Of a stretch of 64,000 nucleotides of DNA, positions 19,428 to 28,458 are shown piece after piece (positions within the stretch are counted from its first letter, which is position 1; each line of letters starts with the position of its first letter). The stretch comes from Mesorhizobium sp. (GTDB taxonomy: Bacteria > Pseudomonadota > Alphaproteobacteria > Rhizobiales > Rhizobiaceae), in NCBI GenBank assembly GCA_004020645.1, contig SAQL01000003.1:310001-374000 (forward strand). The letters run 5' to 3'. The notes below the pieces were generated by a model that had not been told where the DNA came from, ran no database searches, and was given only the letters and a program-made list of their open reading frames with translations. The translations under genes were made by a program, and so were the position numbers.

Positions 19428-20283
19428 CGGGGTTCCACTCCAGTGTGAATTGTCCTGGCAAGGCCGTGCGGCTCTTGCCGATGCTGACGGTGAAGGCGGG
19501 GCGGCCGATCGAGCCGGCGAGCGGCCCGGCGATCGTCTCGCGTGGTGCCGACGGCGCCGCCGACAGGACGAGGCGGACGGGTGCCGCCGTCGGCTCGGGT
19601 TCGCCGGCCTGGCGCAGCAGGAACACCGGCCGGCCGGCATTCTGTGCCCGGGCGTGCAGCCGCCGCGTCGCGGTGAGGTCCAGCCGCTGCGGACTGCCGC
19701 GGATTTCGAGGATGACGGCGGCGAGTGCCGTCATCCGGGCGGCCTCCTCGGCGGTCCACAGCGCATCGAGGAGCCTTGGCGCCTCGGAAAACAGCAATTG
19801 CTCCGGCTCGATGCCGAAAAGAGCGTGAAGCCCCCTGGCATAGGGAAAGCCGGCCTCCCGGAAGATCTCCGCGGTGCCGATCCACAGGACCGGCAGTCGC
19901 GGCCCCTGTTTGAGGATCAGGCTGACGAGCGACAGGGCGAAGCCGGCGACGGCCCCGGCATCGCGGGTGGCGGCGCCATGGATCTCGCTCAGCGCCGCCT
20001 TCGGCAGGCCGCCGCTGAGCGCAGTATCGAGACCTTCGGCACCGGTGCGCAGAAACGCATCGGGCGGCGCCACGGCGAGGCCGCGGCGGACGATTGTTAG
20101 ATCCTGAGGCGGGATGTCCGCTGTTGGATTCTGGAGGGTGACATCAGCTGTTGGATTCCGGGGCGCATCAACGGGGGCTGCGCCGGCCGGCGCCTCCAGG
20201 CGCTCGGGCAGCGTTCCCTCGATCTTCGCGATCTGGCGGCGCAGGGCAAAAACAGTCTCCCGCGCCACGGCGCTTGTCGCCAT
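19222..20283 (-). CDS. imuA: ImuA, RecA-like SOS mutagenesis protein
   Basis: 353 aa from the ATG at 20283 (GGAAG upstream, MATSAVARETVFALRRQIAK). A RecA-fold core has LDTALSGGLPKAALSEIHG and PVLWIGTAEIFREAGFPYAR. ImuA proteins assist ImuB/DnaE2 in mutagenic repair. The conserved part ends around [14 protein letters not shown], close to where imuB starts. The frame then continues about 69 residues as a low-complexity Ala/Pro/Arg tail antiphase to imuB. The LexA box is 25 bp upstream of the ATG. Confidence 0.92.
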   Translation of the reverse strand: MATSAVARETVFALRRQIAKIEGTLPERLEAPAGAAPVDAPRNPTADVTLQNPTADIPPQDLTIVRRGLAVAPPDAFLRTGAEGLDTALSGGLPKAALSEIHGAATRDAGAVAGFALSLVSLILKQGPRLPVLWIGTAEIFREAGFPYARGLHALFGIEPEQLLFSEAPRLLDALWTAEEAARMTALAAVILEIRGSPQRLDLTATRRLHARAQNAGRPVFLLRQAGEPEPTAAPVRLVLSAAPSAPRETIAGPLAGSIGRPAFTVSIGKSRTALPGQFTLEWNPDERSFEERRTGEERAANPVPVVSASRRGKDPAAASGAVLAFPAVGSPAPGDQPSPGERAAHRRPRRAG

Positions 20284-20307
20284 GACGGTCAGCTTCCACT
20301 CACAATT

Positions 20308-20322
20308 GTTCCTGTTATGTTC
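20308..20322 (-). promoter_or_regulatory. LexA (SOS) box of the imuA-imuB-dnaE2 operon
   Basis: GTTC-CTGTTAT-GTTC on the plus strand, i.e. GAAC-N7-GAAC towards imuA. This is the direct-repeat LexA site of alphaproteobacteria, with both tetramers perfect. Its end lies 25 bp upstream of the imuA start codon, so LexA would block transcription initiation of the whole cassette until DNA damage. Confidence 0.9.
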
Positions 20323-20456
20323 TCTAGGATTCCAGAGGGCGGCCGAAGAGTCAAGCGGAGTCATGGGGAATTTATTCCTGCCCGCGCGTAGGCGGCAACC
20401 GCCCATTTGCCGAGCCCGGCTCGAAAGCCTATATGCCGGGATCAGAAGGACAAAGC

Positions 20457-20879
20457 ATGGCCCGCATCTATAAAACCCGCACCTGGCACGACCAGCTTTC
20501 GCCGTCGATGGAGGAAATGGAGTTCCTGGCGCTGGAGGCTTACGCCCATCTGCCGGAAGAGTTTCACAAGCTGACCGGCGAGATCGTCATCCAGATCGCC
20601 GAATTTCCGACCGACGAGATCATGGACGATCTGTCGCTGGAAACGCCTTTCGACCTGCTCGGCCTGTTCGAGGGGCGCGGCATTGCCGAGCGCTGGAATC
20701 CGCAGACCGGCGAGGGGCCGAACCGCGTCACGCTCTACCGCCGCGCCATCCTCGACTACTGGGCCGAGAACGAAGAGACGCTGGGCGACATCGTCACCCA
20801 TGTGCTGATCCACGAGATCGGCCATCATTTCGGCCTGTCGGACGATGATATGGAGCGGATCGAAGAGGCGGCGGAGTAA
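20457..20879 (+). CDS. minimal zincin metallopeptidase family protein
   Basis: 140 aa from the ATG at 20457 (AGAAGG upstream). The single HExxH zinc motif VLIHEIGHHFGLSDDDME near the C-terminus, with the short length and EEFHKLTGEIVIQIAEFPTD, fits the minimal metallopeptidase (DUF1025/zincin) family. Probably a small cytoplasmic zinc protein; the substrate is unknown. It is divergent from imuA. Confidence 0.88.
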   Translation: MARIYKTRTWHDQLSPSMEEMEFLALEAYAHLPEEFHKLTGEIVIQIAEFPTDEIMDDLSLETPFDLLGLFEGRGIAERWNPQTGEGPNRVTLYRRAILDYWAENEETLGDIVTHVLIHEIGHHFGLSDDDMERIEEAAE

Positions 20880-20890
20880 AGGGCCTCACG

Positions 20891-20958
20891 CTTCGTCATC
20901 CCAGGGCGGAGCAGTCGCGAAGCGACGTCGCGGAGACCCTGGGATCCATGCCGTTACG
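20891..20958. repeat. left arm of a paired inverted repeat (family D)
   Basis: CGTCATCCCAGGG...CCCTGGGATCCATGCCGTTAC. An inverted, diverged copy is at 21086-21150. Each arm is itself an imperfect hairpin around CCTNGG. Confidence 0.7.
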
Positions 20959-21085
20959 GTGGTGCAGTGCTACGGCGATGCAGAACCGAACGCTCACCAT
21001 CCCGTTCTGCGGCAATGGGCGAGCGGGGCCGTCCCGATCGGTGGTATGATCGCACTAATCCTGATCCGCCGTGCCCTTCGGCAGA

Positions 21086-21150
21086 GGTAACGGCATGGAT
21101 CCTAGGGTCTGCACTCCGCTTCGCGTCGCTCCGCCCTAGGATGACGAAAG
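21086..21150. repeat. right arm of a paired inverted repeat (family D)
   Basis: GTAACGGCATGGATCCTAGG...CCTAGGATGACG, inverted relative to 20891-20958. The pair encloses about 127 bp with no gene that I can see. Such elements resemble the short intergenic mosaic or MITE-like repeats of rhizobia. Confidence 0.7.
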
Positions 21151-21172
21151 AAGAGCGCTTCAGCAAACCTCC

Positions 21173-21379
21173 CTACCAATCGCTGAGCTTGGTGTCGGGC
21201 CCGTATTCCTGGCCCTCGATATCCTTCACCACGGCCTGGCCGCAGCGCATGGCCTTGGCCTCCATGTCGTAGGAATAGGTCGGCGAGCCGAACAGGTGCC
21301 AGCCCTTGTTCAGCGCTGCCGTCACCTTGTGGCAGAAGCTGGAATCGTCCGGACCGGACAGAAAGCGGTAGAGTTTCAT
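21173..21379 (-). CDS. DUF1737 domain protein
   Basis: 68 aa: MKLYRFLSGPDDSSFCHKVT, ALNKGWHLFGSPTYSYD, ending EYGPDTKLSDW. It matches DUF1737, small cytoplasmic proteins of unknown function in which an R-x-L-G-P-D-D start is typical. It is followed after 26 bp by the CitE-like lyase gene upstream on the same strand, so the two may be co-transcribed. Confidence 0.82.
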   Translation of the reverse strand: MKLYRFLSGPDDSSFCHKVTAALNKGWHLFGSPTYSYDMEAKAMRCGQAVVKDIEGQEYGPDTKLSDW

Positions 21380-21405
21380 TTTTCATTCCTGTCGTGAGTT
21401 GCCAA

Positions 21406-22284
21406 TCATGCCCCGATGGTGGCCGCCTTCGCCAGCAGTTTTTCGGCCTGCGCCAGATGCAGCCGTTCGACCATTTTTCCATTCAGCGCTATCACTTGCC
21501 TGCCGGCATTTTCGGCAAGCGCGAAGGCCTCCTTCACCGAGCGCGCCTCGGCCACCGCTTCGGCAGATGGCGCAAAGGCCCGGTTCGCGGCATCGATCTG
21601 GGCCGGGTGAATCAGCGACTTGCCGTCAAAACCCATGGCGGCCGCTTCCCCGCATTCGCGCGCAAAAGCCTCCAGATCGCGAAAATCGTTGAAGACACCA
21701 TCGAGCAGGTCGAGGCCGCCGGCGCGCGCGGCGAGCACCATCTGCATCAGCCACGGTGTGAGGTAGCGCCGGTCGGGCGTGGCGAGAATGCCGGTCTCCT
21801 TGACCAGATCGTTCGTTCCGGCAACGAAACAGACCAGCCGCGAGGCCGGATCGCGGCCAAGCTCGGCAATCGGTCCGATGTTGAGCAGAGCCTTGGGCGT
21901 TTCGATCATCGCCCATAGTTTCACCTCGTCGGGTGACAAATTGTCGTCGAGCACGTCGCCGGCTTCCAGAACGTCGCGCGGCGTGTCGACCTTGGGCAGC
22001 AGGATGGCGTCGGGCTCGCAGCGTGCCGCAGCCAGCAAATCGTCGGCGCCCCATTCGCTGGAGAGCGGGTTGATGCGAACGGCCATCTCGCAGCGCCGGC
22101 CGGGGCGACTGGCGAAGATGCCGGCCAGTTTTTCCCGCGCAGAAACTTTGTCGGCCGGGGCGACGGCATCTTCGAGATCGATGATGACGGCATCGCAGGC
22201 CAGCGACGTGATCTTGCTCAGCGCCTTGTCGTTCGACGCCGGGACGTAAAGCACCGAGCGGCGCGGGCGGTAGGTTTCGGTCAT
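21406..22284 (-). CDS. HpcH/HpaI aldolase/CitE-like CoA ester lyase
   Basis: 292 aa from the ATG at 22284 (MTETYRPRRSVLYVPASNDK). Conserved blocks are RSVLYVPASNDKAL, DAVIIDLEDAVAPADK, ALLNIGPIAELG and DGKSLIHPAQIDAANRAFAP, all typical of the CitE/malyl-CoA lyase TIM-barrel family, which uses Mg2+ to cleave (S)-citramalyl- or malyl-CoA-type esters. No citrate lyase alpha or gamma genes are adjacent, so a citrate lyase role is unlikely. The frame is open upstream to 22467, but that part overlaps a repeat. Confidence 0.88.
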   Translation of the reverse strand: MTETYRPRRSVLYVPASNDKALSKITSLACDAVIIDLEDAVAPADKVSAREKLAGIFASRPGRRCEMAVRINPLSSEWGADDLLAAARCEPDAILLPKVDTPRDVLEAGDVLDDNLSPDEVKLWAMIETPKALLNIGPIAELGRDPASRLVCFVAGTNDLVKETGILATPDRRYLTPWLMQMVLAARAGGLDLLDGVFNDFRDLEAFARECGEAAAMGFDGKSLIHPAQIDAANRAFAPSAEAVAEARSVKEAFALAENAGRQVIALNGKMVERLHLAQAEKLLAKAATIGA

Positions 22285-22378
22285 GCCTGATCTATGCCGT
22301 CTGCGGCCAGTCGAGGCAAGCACACAGGGCAATCGCTTCGGGCATAGCTTGTGTTGGATACGAGCCAATCGTCGAAGT

Positions 22379-22574
22379 TGGCGCCGCCCCTCATCGCCCT
22401 GCCGGGCACTTCTCCCCGTATAGTGGCGGGGAGAAGGGGCTGCAGCCTCGGCGCGCCCTTCTTGCAACGCTGGTGATTGGCGAAACCGGCGATGAGAGCA
22501 CTCCTCTCCCCGTCACTTCACAGTCACTACACGGGGAGAGGATGCCGGCAGGCAGGTGAGGGCGGCGCAAACGC
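22379..22574. repeat. REP-like palindromic element (family A, ~195 bp)
   Basis: Large inverted structure: GGCGCCGCCCCTCA...GCCGGCA at the left and GCCGGCA...TGAGGGCGGCGC at the right, with two inner CTCCCCGT/ACGGGGAG hairpins. It occupies much of the 584-bp gap 22285-22868 between the lyase and the DUF4173 gene. In the rest of that gap I see no gene. Confidence 0.75.
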
Positions 22575-22868
22575 CCGGAAAGGGTGACGGGGCGACTTCA
22601 AACCTGAAGTGATTGCCTGACCCTGCACAAAAACTGCACGAGATTGCGGAAATTCTCCTCGGATCCGCCCCGCCGCCTGCATTTCGATCGGCGACATACG
22701 CCGCATGCAAGAGCGAGAAAAGCCCCGTTGGTCCCTGCCGTACCGCCTCCGCAATGACGGTTGGTGGCTCGTCGATCCACCCCGGCCGCACGGTTCGGCG
22801 ACCCTCTTCCACTTCATCCTGAAATGTCCGCCCCCCGGCCGGATCAAAGCCGCTGAGAAAATCTGATC

Positions 22869-24423
22869 ATGACATCGTTGCTTACGGCCGCGCCGAGCTA
22901 TTGCGCGCGATTCGGCGTTGCCGTCCTGCTTGCCGCGCTGGCGGATTTCTTCTTCTATGGGCAGCCCGTTGGCATCACGTTTTTCCTGTTCGGCATCACG
23001 CTTGCCGCCGCAGCTGCGGCGATCCAGCCGTCGGCGCTCAGCGCCCGCGGCCTTTGGCTCGGATTCGCCGCCTTGCTTGTCGGGCTGCTGCCGCTTATCG
23101 AAAATGTCAGTGCGCTGTCCGTCGCGATCGGGCTGGTGGCGATCGCCGTCTTTGCGCTTTCGCTGGTCGGGCGGCTGTGGCGCGGCGCTGCCCGCATTGC
23201 CGGCCAGCTCGCGCTCTTCCTTCTCGCAGCACCCTTCCGGTTCGTCCACGATTTCTTCTGCTGGCGCAAGGCGGCACGGCGGTTCGGTCGGCGGCGCATC
23301 CGTCTCGCGCCGATCGCCGTCTGGATCATGCCGCTGACCCTGGGCGCAGTGTTTCTCGCGCTGTTCGGCGCCGCCAATCCGGTCATCGAACACTGGTTGT
23401 CGCTGATCGATCTCCTCGCACTGCTCGACTTCATCGAGCTGCCGCGGCTGGCTTTCTGGCTGTTCGCGCTTGCCGGCGTCTGGGTCTTTCTGCGCCCGCG
23501 GCTACCGCGCTTTTTGCGCCGCATTGCGCATCTTGCGTTGCCTATCCCCCTCGGGGTGACGACCACAAGAGCCGCCGCCAAGCCGGTCGAGGACATCGTC
23601 TTCGGCAAGGCCGCCATTCTTCGCGCGCTGGTCGTCTTCAACATGCTGTTCGCCGTGCAGACCGCACTCGACGCCACCTATCTGTGGGGCGGCATCGCCC
23701 TTCCCGACGGGCTGACCTATGCCGCCTACGCGCATCGCGGCGCCTATCCCTTGATCGTCACCGCGCTACTCGCCGCCGGTTTCGTGCTGGCGGCGCTTAG
23801 GCCGGGAAGTGCGACCTCCGGCGATCCGTTCATCCGCCGGCTGGTCTATGTCTGGGTGGCGCCAGAACATCGTTCTGGTCATCTCCTCGATCCTGCGGCT
23901 CGAACTCTATATCGGCATCTATGCGCTGACCTACTGGCGCGTCGCCGCCTTCGTCTGGATGGGGCTGGTGGCGGCGGGCCTCGCCCTGATCATCGCCCGC
24001 ATCGCGCTCGGAAAATCCAATGAATGGCTGCTTTCCGCCAATCTTCTGACGCTTTCGGCGACGCTTTATGCCTGCTCGTTCATCAACTTTGCCGCACTGA
24101 TCGCCAACTACAATGTTGAGCACTCTTTCGAAATGACCGGCCAGGGCACCGAGCTCGATTTCCGGTATCTGCGTTCGCTTGGTCCCAGCGCCTGGCCGGC
24201 GCTCGATCGCTTCCTCGAGCATCAGGGCAGGACGAATGCGGCCAGCGTTCCCTCCTACCGCGAACTCGCCCGTTTGCTTGGGCAGGACGAGGCCCGCTAC
24301 CGCGCCGGCCGAGAAAACTGGCGCGCCTGGAGCTTTCGTGACTGGCGACTCCTTCGTACTCTCGACACAAATATCCCGTTCGTGGTTCCTCAGGGCTCCG
24401 AAACCTTCGCGCCGGGTCCCTGA
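22869..24423 (+). pseudogene. DUF4173 membrane protein, interrupted by a single-base frameshift
   Basis: A polytopic membrane protein with about 10-12 hydrophobic segments. The first frame (22869 to about 23862) gives the N-terminal two-thirds, including ILRALVVFNMLFAVQTALDA and YLWGGIALPDGLTYAAYAHR, which is characteristic of DUF4173. At about 23860-23863 the reading must shift by one base to continue as QNIVLVISSILRLELYIGIY through to the stop at 24423. GTGGCGCCAGAAC looks like GTGGCGCAGAAC with one extra C. Without that base one frame of about 517 codons results. Function of DUF4173 is unknown; the following two-component genes start 3 bp after its stop. Either a real recent inactivation or a sequencing/assembly error. 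Confidence 0.85.
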
Positions 24424-24426
24424 TTG

Positions 24427-25122
24427 ATGCCGCATAACATCCTTGTCGCCGACGACGATCCGCACATCCGCGAAATCATCTGCTTCGCGCTCGAAAAGGC
24501 AGGCATGAAAACGGTTGCGGTGGCCGACGGCGCGGCCGCATTGCAGGCGATCGAACGCCGCGCGCCCGATCTTGTCGTGCTCGACATCGGCATGCCGGAG
24601 ATGGACGGGCTGGAGGTCTGCCGGCGGCTGCGGCACACATCCGATGTGCCGGTGCTGTTCCTGTCCGCGCGTGATGAAGAAATCGACCGCATCCTCGGGC
24701 TCGAAATGGGTGGCGACGACTATGTCACCAAGCCGTTCAGCCCGCGCGAACTGGTCGCACGCGTCAATGTCATCTTGCGGCGCGCTCGCCCGACAAAGGC
24801 CGAACAGGCCGACGACAGGCAATTGTCGCATGGCAGGCTGGCTTTGCTGCCGGCCAGCCACGCCGCCAGCTTCGACGGCAGGCCGCTGGTGCTGACCTCG
24901 ATCGAATTCGCCATCCTGAAAGGGTTTCTGGCACGCCCGGCGCATGTGCTCGGGCGCGACATGGTGATGGCCAATGCCTATGCCGGCAACATCCATGTCG
25001 CCGACCGCACCGTCGACAGCCATATCCGCAACATCCGCGCCAAGCTGGCGGCGGCCGGCTGCACGGATGCGATCGAGACCGTGCATGGCGTCGGCTTCCG
25101 GCTGGGCCGGTGCGGCGCGTGA
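24427..25122 (+). CDS. OmpR/CreB-type response regulator
   Basis: 231 aa. A receiver domain carries an acidic pocket in VADDDPHIREII, phospho-acceptor Asp53 in LVVLDIGMPEMDG, and the conserved Lys in YVTKPFSPREL. The C-terminal winged helix is of the OmpR type (VLGRDMVMANAYAG, RTVDSHIRNIRAKLAAAG, TVHGVGFRLG). It should be phosphorylated by the histidine kinase whose GTG start overlaps its stop codon. The ATG follows the DUF4173 stop by 3 bp, so the three genes form one transcription unit. Confidence 0.94.
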   Translation: MPHNILVADDDPHIREIICFALEKAGMKTVAVADGAAALQAIERRAPDLVVLDIGMPEMDGLEVCRRLRHTSDVPVLFLSARDEEIDRILGLEMGGDDYVTKPFSPRELVARVNVILRRARPTKAEQADDRQLSHGRLALLPASHAASFDGRPLVLTSIEFAILKGFLARPAHVLGRDMVMANAYAGNIHVADRTVDSHIRNIRAKLAAAGCTDAIETVHGVGFRLGRCGA

Positions 25123-26678
25123 CGGCGCAGAAATGGCGCCCGCGCCTCGCCACGGTTGTTGTTGCCATCCTGATCATGGTGATGGCGCTGCCGCTGGTCG
25201 GCCTGTTCTTCTTCCGGCTCTACGAGAACCAGCTGATCCGCCAGACCGAGGCCGAGCTGATCGCGCAAGGTGCCGCCCTTGGCGCCATCTATGCGCAAGA
25301 AGTCCGCGCCGCCGGCATCCCGGCCGAGAGGCTCGGCGCGGCCGTGCCTGCCGACAGAGACAATCCGGGCTCTCCCTACCGGCCGATCGAGCCAAGCCTC
25401 GATCTCGCCTCCGACAGGGTTCTGGCGACACGGCCTGCGGCGACCGCCGCCACCATCGATCCCGCCTTCACGGCGATCGGCGCTCGCCTGTCGGGCATTC
25501 TTGCCGAGACGCAGAAAACCACGCTTGCCGGCTTCCGTCTGCTCGACGCGAAAGGCGTCGTCATCGCCGGGCGCGAAGAAGTCGGCCTGTCGCTCGGCGC
25601 CGTCGGCGAGGTTCGCGCAGCACTTGCCGGCCACTACGCCAGCGCGCTCCGGCAGAGGATCCCAGACGAGCCGCCACCGTCGCTCTATTCGGTCAGCCGC
25701 GGCACAAGAGTCCGCGTCTTCGTCGCCATGCCGGTCGCGGTCGACGGCAAAATCGCCGGCGTGGTCTATCTGTCGCGGACGCCGAACAACATCGTCAAAC
25801 ATCTCTATGGCGAGCGCGGCAAGGTGGTGCTGGCGGCGATCGCCATCCTCGGCGGCACGCTGCTCATCGGCCTGATCTTCCTGCGCACCGTCAGCCGGCC
25901 GATCTACGCACTGATGGAACGGACAAAGCGCATCGCCGCCGGCGACCGCGAAGCCATCAGGCCGCTCGATCATCACGGCACGCGCGAGATGGCAGCGCTT
26001 TCCGACGCCTTCCTCGACATGGCCGAAAAGCTGCATGCGCGGTCGGACAGCATCCAGACTTTCGCCACCCATGTCTCGCACGAGCTCAAATCGCCGCTGA
26101 CGGCGATCCAGGGTGCGGCCGAATTGCTGCGCGATTCGGGTAGCGCAATGGACGAGGCCGAGCGGCGGCGCTTTTCCAACAACATCGTCACCGATGCGGG
26201 GCGGCTCAATTTGCTGGTGCGTCGTCTGCTCGACCTGGCGCGCGCCGAAAATCTTGCGCCCAGCGGCGAAAGCACATCGGTTGGCGCCGCGCTGGCACTG
26301 CTGCCGGCCGAGGACAGGCTGGCGGTGCGCGTCGAGGCCGGCGGCGATATCGGTCTGCGCATGTCGGCCGAGAACGCGGCGATCGTGCTCGCCAATCTCA
26401 TCGACAATTCGGCGCGGCATGGAGCGACGCTCGTTTCCATTACGGCGGCGAGTACGGACGGCAAGGCGATTGTCCAGCTGAGCGACGACGGCGCCGGCAT
26501 TTCGCCCAGCAACCGGGCCCGCATCTTCGAGCCGTTCTTCACCACGCGCCGCGATTCAGGCGGCACCGGAATGGGCCTCGGCATCGTGCTGGCCCTCCTG
26601 AAAGCGCATGATGGCACGATCCGCCTGGTTGACTCCGAGCGCGGCACGCGCTTCGAGATCATCCTGCCGGCTGTATGA
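25119..26678 (+). CDS. HAMP sensor histidine kinase (CreC-like)
   Basis: About 519 aa from a GTG at 25119 that overlaps the regulator's TGA (GTGA). First transmembrane helix ~residues 9-30, a periplasmic sensor domain to about 230 with FRLLDAKGVVIAGREEVGLS, a second helix ~235-257, and HAMP. HisKA follows with phospho-accepting His321 in HVSHELKSPLTAIQGAAE, then HATPase with N box LIDNSARHG, G1 DDGAGIS, F box FEPFFTT and G2 GTGMGLGIV. Complete and presumably active. Its signal is unknown; linkage to the DUF4173 membrane protein suggests an envelope cue. Confidence 0.94.
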   Translation: MTAQKWRPRLATVVVAILIMVMALPLVGLFFFRLYENQLIRQTEAELIAQGAALGAIYAQEVRAAGIPAERLGAAVPADRDNPGSPYRPIEPSLDLASDRVLATRPAATAATIDPAFTAIGARLSGILAETQKTTLAGFRLLDAKGVVIAGREEVGLSLGAVGEVRAALAGHYASALRQRIPDEPPPSLYSVSRGTRVRVFVAMPVAVDGKIAGVVYLSRTPNNIVKHLYGERGKVVLAAIAILGGTLLIGLIFLRTVSRPIYALMERTKRIAAGDREAIRPLDHHGTREMAALSDAFLDMAEKLHARSDSIQTFATHVSHELKSPLTAIQGAAELLRDSGSAMDEAERRRFSNNIVTDAGRLNLLVRRLLDLARAENLAPSGESTSVGAALALLPAEDRLAVRVEAGGDIGLRMSAENAAIVLANLIDNSARHGATLVSITAASTDGKAIVQLSDDGAGISPSNRARIFEPFFTTRRDSGGTGMGLGIVLALLKAHDGTIRLVDSERGTRFEIILPAV

Positions 26679-26682
26679 ATTG

Positions 26683-26719
26683 GAGCCTGATCCGAAAACC
26701 GGCTTTCGGGATCATGCTC
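26683..26719. repeat. palindromic repeat (family B, GATCATGCTC type)
   Basis: GAGCCTGATCCGAAAACCGG-CTTTCGGGATCATGCTC: an imperfect hairpin of the rhizobial family also seen at 34579, 46697 and 59759. It starts just after the kinase stop codon and ends 21 bp before the oxidoreductase start. Confidence 0.8.
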
Positions 26720-26740
26720 TGGAACTGGAGAAGCGAAAGA

Positions 26741-27907
26741 GTGCGCTACGACGTCGTCATCATCGGTGGAGCCATCGTCGGCTCCTCGATCGCCTATTAT
26801 CTGCGCGAGGAAGGCTTTTCGGGCTCGATCGCGCTGGTCGAGCGCGACCCGCAATTCGCCCATGCGGCAACGACGCTGTCCTGCGCTTCGATCCGCCAGC
26901 AGTTTTCGATTCCCGAGAACATCCGCCTGTCGCAGTTCACGCTGAAACTGTTCCGGCGACTGACGGAAGAATTCGGGGCCGACGCCGATATCGGCTTTCG
27001 CGAAGGCGGCTATCTCATCCTTGCCGCCGAGAACGGGTTGCCGATCCTCAAGGCCAACCACGAGACGCAGTTGGCCGAGGGCGCCGACATCGTGCTTGAG
27101 GATGCGGAGGCGCTTGTCCGCCGGTTTCCGTGGCTGTCGGCGGAGGGCATCACCGCCGGCGCCTATGGCCGCACGGGCGAAGGCTGGTTCGACGCGCATG
27201 CCATGCTGATGCTGTTCCGCAAGGCGCTGCGCGAGAAAAAGATCGATTTCGTCACCGCTGGTGTGACCGGCATCGAACGGCAGGGCGACCGCGTCACCAG
27301 CGTCAGCCTCGACAATGGCGAGCGGCTCGACGCCGGCATCGTCGTCAACGCCGCCGGGCCGAATGCCGGCAAGGTTTCCGCAATGGCCGGACTGGCGCTG
27401 CCGGTGGAACCGCGCAAGCGCAACGTCTTCATCTTCGAGGCGCGCGAGAAATATGACGACATGCCGCTGCTGGTCGATCCCTCAGGCATCTATGTCAGGC
27501 CGGAAGGTTCGGTCTACATCACCGGCGGCGCCGAGCCGGAAGAGGGCGACGGCCCTGCCGATCCCGGCGATTTCGAGCCCGACTGGCCGCTGTTCGAAGA
27601 GGTGATCTGGCCGGTGCTGGCGACCCGCATTCCCGCCTTCGAGGCGATCAAGCCGACGCGCGCCTGGGCCGGGCATTACGACTACAACACGCTCGACCAG
27701 AACGCGGTGATCGGCCCGCATCCGCAGGTCAGCAATTTTCTCTTCGCCAACGGTTTTTCCGGCCACGGCCTGCAGCAGGCGCCGGCCGTCGGCAAGGCGC
27801 TGGCCGAGCTGATCGTGCATGGCGGCTACCGCACGGTGGACTGCTCGGCGTTCGGGTATGAGCGCGTCGCCGAGGGGCGGGCTTTCAGGGAATTGAATGT
27901 GATCTAG
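26741..27907 (+). CDS. FAD-dependent oxidoreductase, DAO family
   Basis: About 388 aa from a GTG at 26741 preceded by GGAG. The N-terminal dinucleotide motif DVVIIGGAIVGSSIAYYL and the C-terminal NGFSGHGLQQAPAVGKALAE are typical of the D-amino acid oxidase/sarcosine oxidase/glycine oxidase group. It probably oxidises an amino acid or N-methyl amino acid in the cytoplasm. The frame is open upstream to 26675 but that part runs through a palindromic repeat. Substrate not assignable. Confidence 0.88.
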   Translation: MRYDVVIIGGAIVGSSIAYYLREEGFSGSIALVERDPQFAHAATTLSCASIRQQFSIPENIRLSQFTLKLFRRLTEEFGADADIGFREGGYLILAAENGLPILKANHETQLAEGADIVLEDAEALVRRFPWLSAEGITAGAYGRTGEGWFDAHAMLMLFRKALREKKIDFVTAGVTGIERQGDRVTSVSLDNGERLDAGIVVNAAGPNAGKVSAMAGLALPVEPRKRNVFIFEAREKYDDMPLLVDPSGIYVRPEGSVYITGGAEPEEGDGPADPGDFEPDWPLFEEVIWPVLATRIPAFEAIKPTRAWAGHYDYNTLDQNAVIGPHPQVSNFLFANGFSGHGLQQAPAVGKALAELIVHGGYRTVDCSAFGYERVAEGRAFRELNVI

Positions 27908-28012
27908 CCAAGAAGGGCTGGCGCCGCGACGGTCCCTTTAGATGCTGGAGGGACAGAGGGGGCGCGAAGGATCGCGACAGCCGATGCCGCGGTGCAGAGG
28001 CCTGGCGAACCG

Positions 28013-28438
28013 TCAGCGCTCGCGACCGAACCAGAAGGCGTCGGGCATGCGCGCCATGCCGATCCGTTCGTAGAAGCCGACGGCGTCGGGCACGGAAATC
28101 AGTGACATGGCGACGGATGGCCCGAGCTGCCGTCGCGCTTCGTCGAGCAGACCCTTGCCGATGCCGAGCCCTTGCGCCGATTTGCAGACGGCGAGCTCGG
28201 AAATATAGCACACCCACGAGAAGTCGGTGATGCCTCGGGCTAGGCCAATCAGCGGCTTGCCAGGCGCATCGAGGCGCGCCGTCAACACCAGATCTGCATT
28301 GGCAAGCATCGCCTTCAGACGGACGTCGTCATCGATGGGCCGAGTGACGCCGAGGCCGGATTCCACCAGCACGCGGCGGAACTCGGCTGCGTCGAGGGTC
28401 GGTTCGCTGGCGTAGAGGACTTTGGGGCGTGTTGTCAT
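28013..28438 (-). CDS. GNAT family N-acetyltransferase
   Basis: About 141 aa from the ATG at 28438. GNAT fold with acetyl-CoA loop SAQGLGIGKGLLDEARRQLG preceded by the beta-4 strand VCYISELAVCKS, and a C-terminal VGFYERIGMARMPDAFWFGR. Transfers an acetyl group to an unknown small molecule or protein. It is divergent from leuD. A TTG at 28447 is a less likely start. Confidence 0.85.
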   Translation of the reverse strand: MTTRPKVLYASEPTLDAAEFRRVLVESGLGVTRPIDDDVRLKAMLANADLVLTARLDAPGKPLIGLARGITDFSWVCYISELAVCKSAQGLGIGKGLLDEARRQLGPSVAMSLISVPDAVGFYERIGMARMPDAFWFGRER

Positions 28439-28458
28439 GCCGGCCAAGGTGCACCATA

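Noticed and set aside
22513..22812. 99-codon minus-strand frame
   Set aside because: Largely within and beside a family A repeat; no ribosome-binding site or domain.
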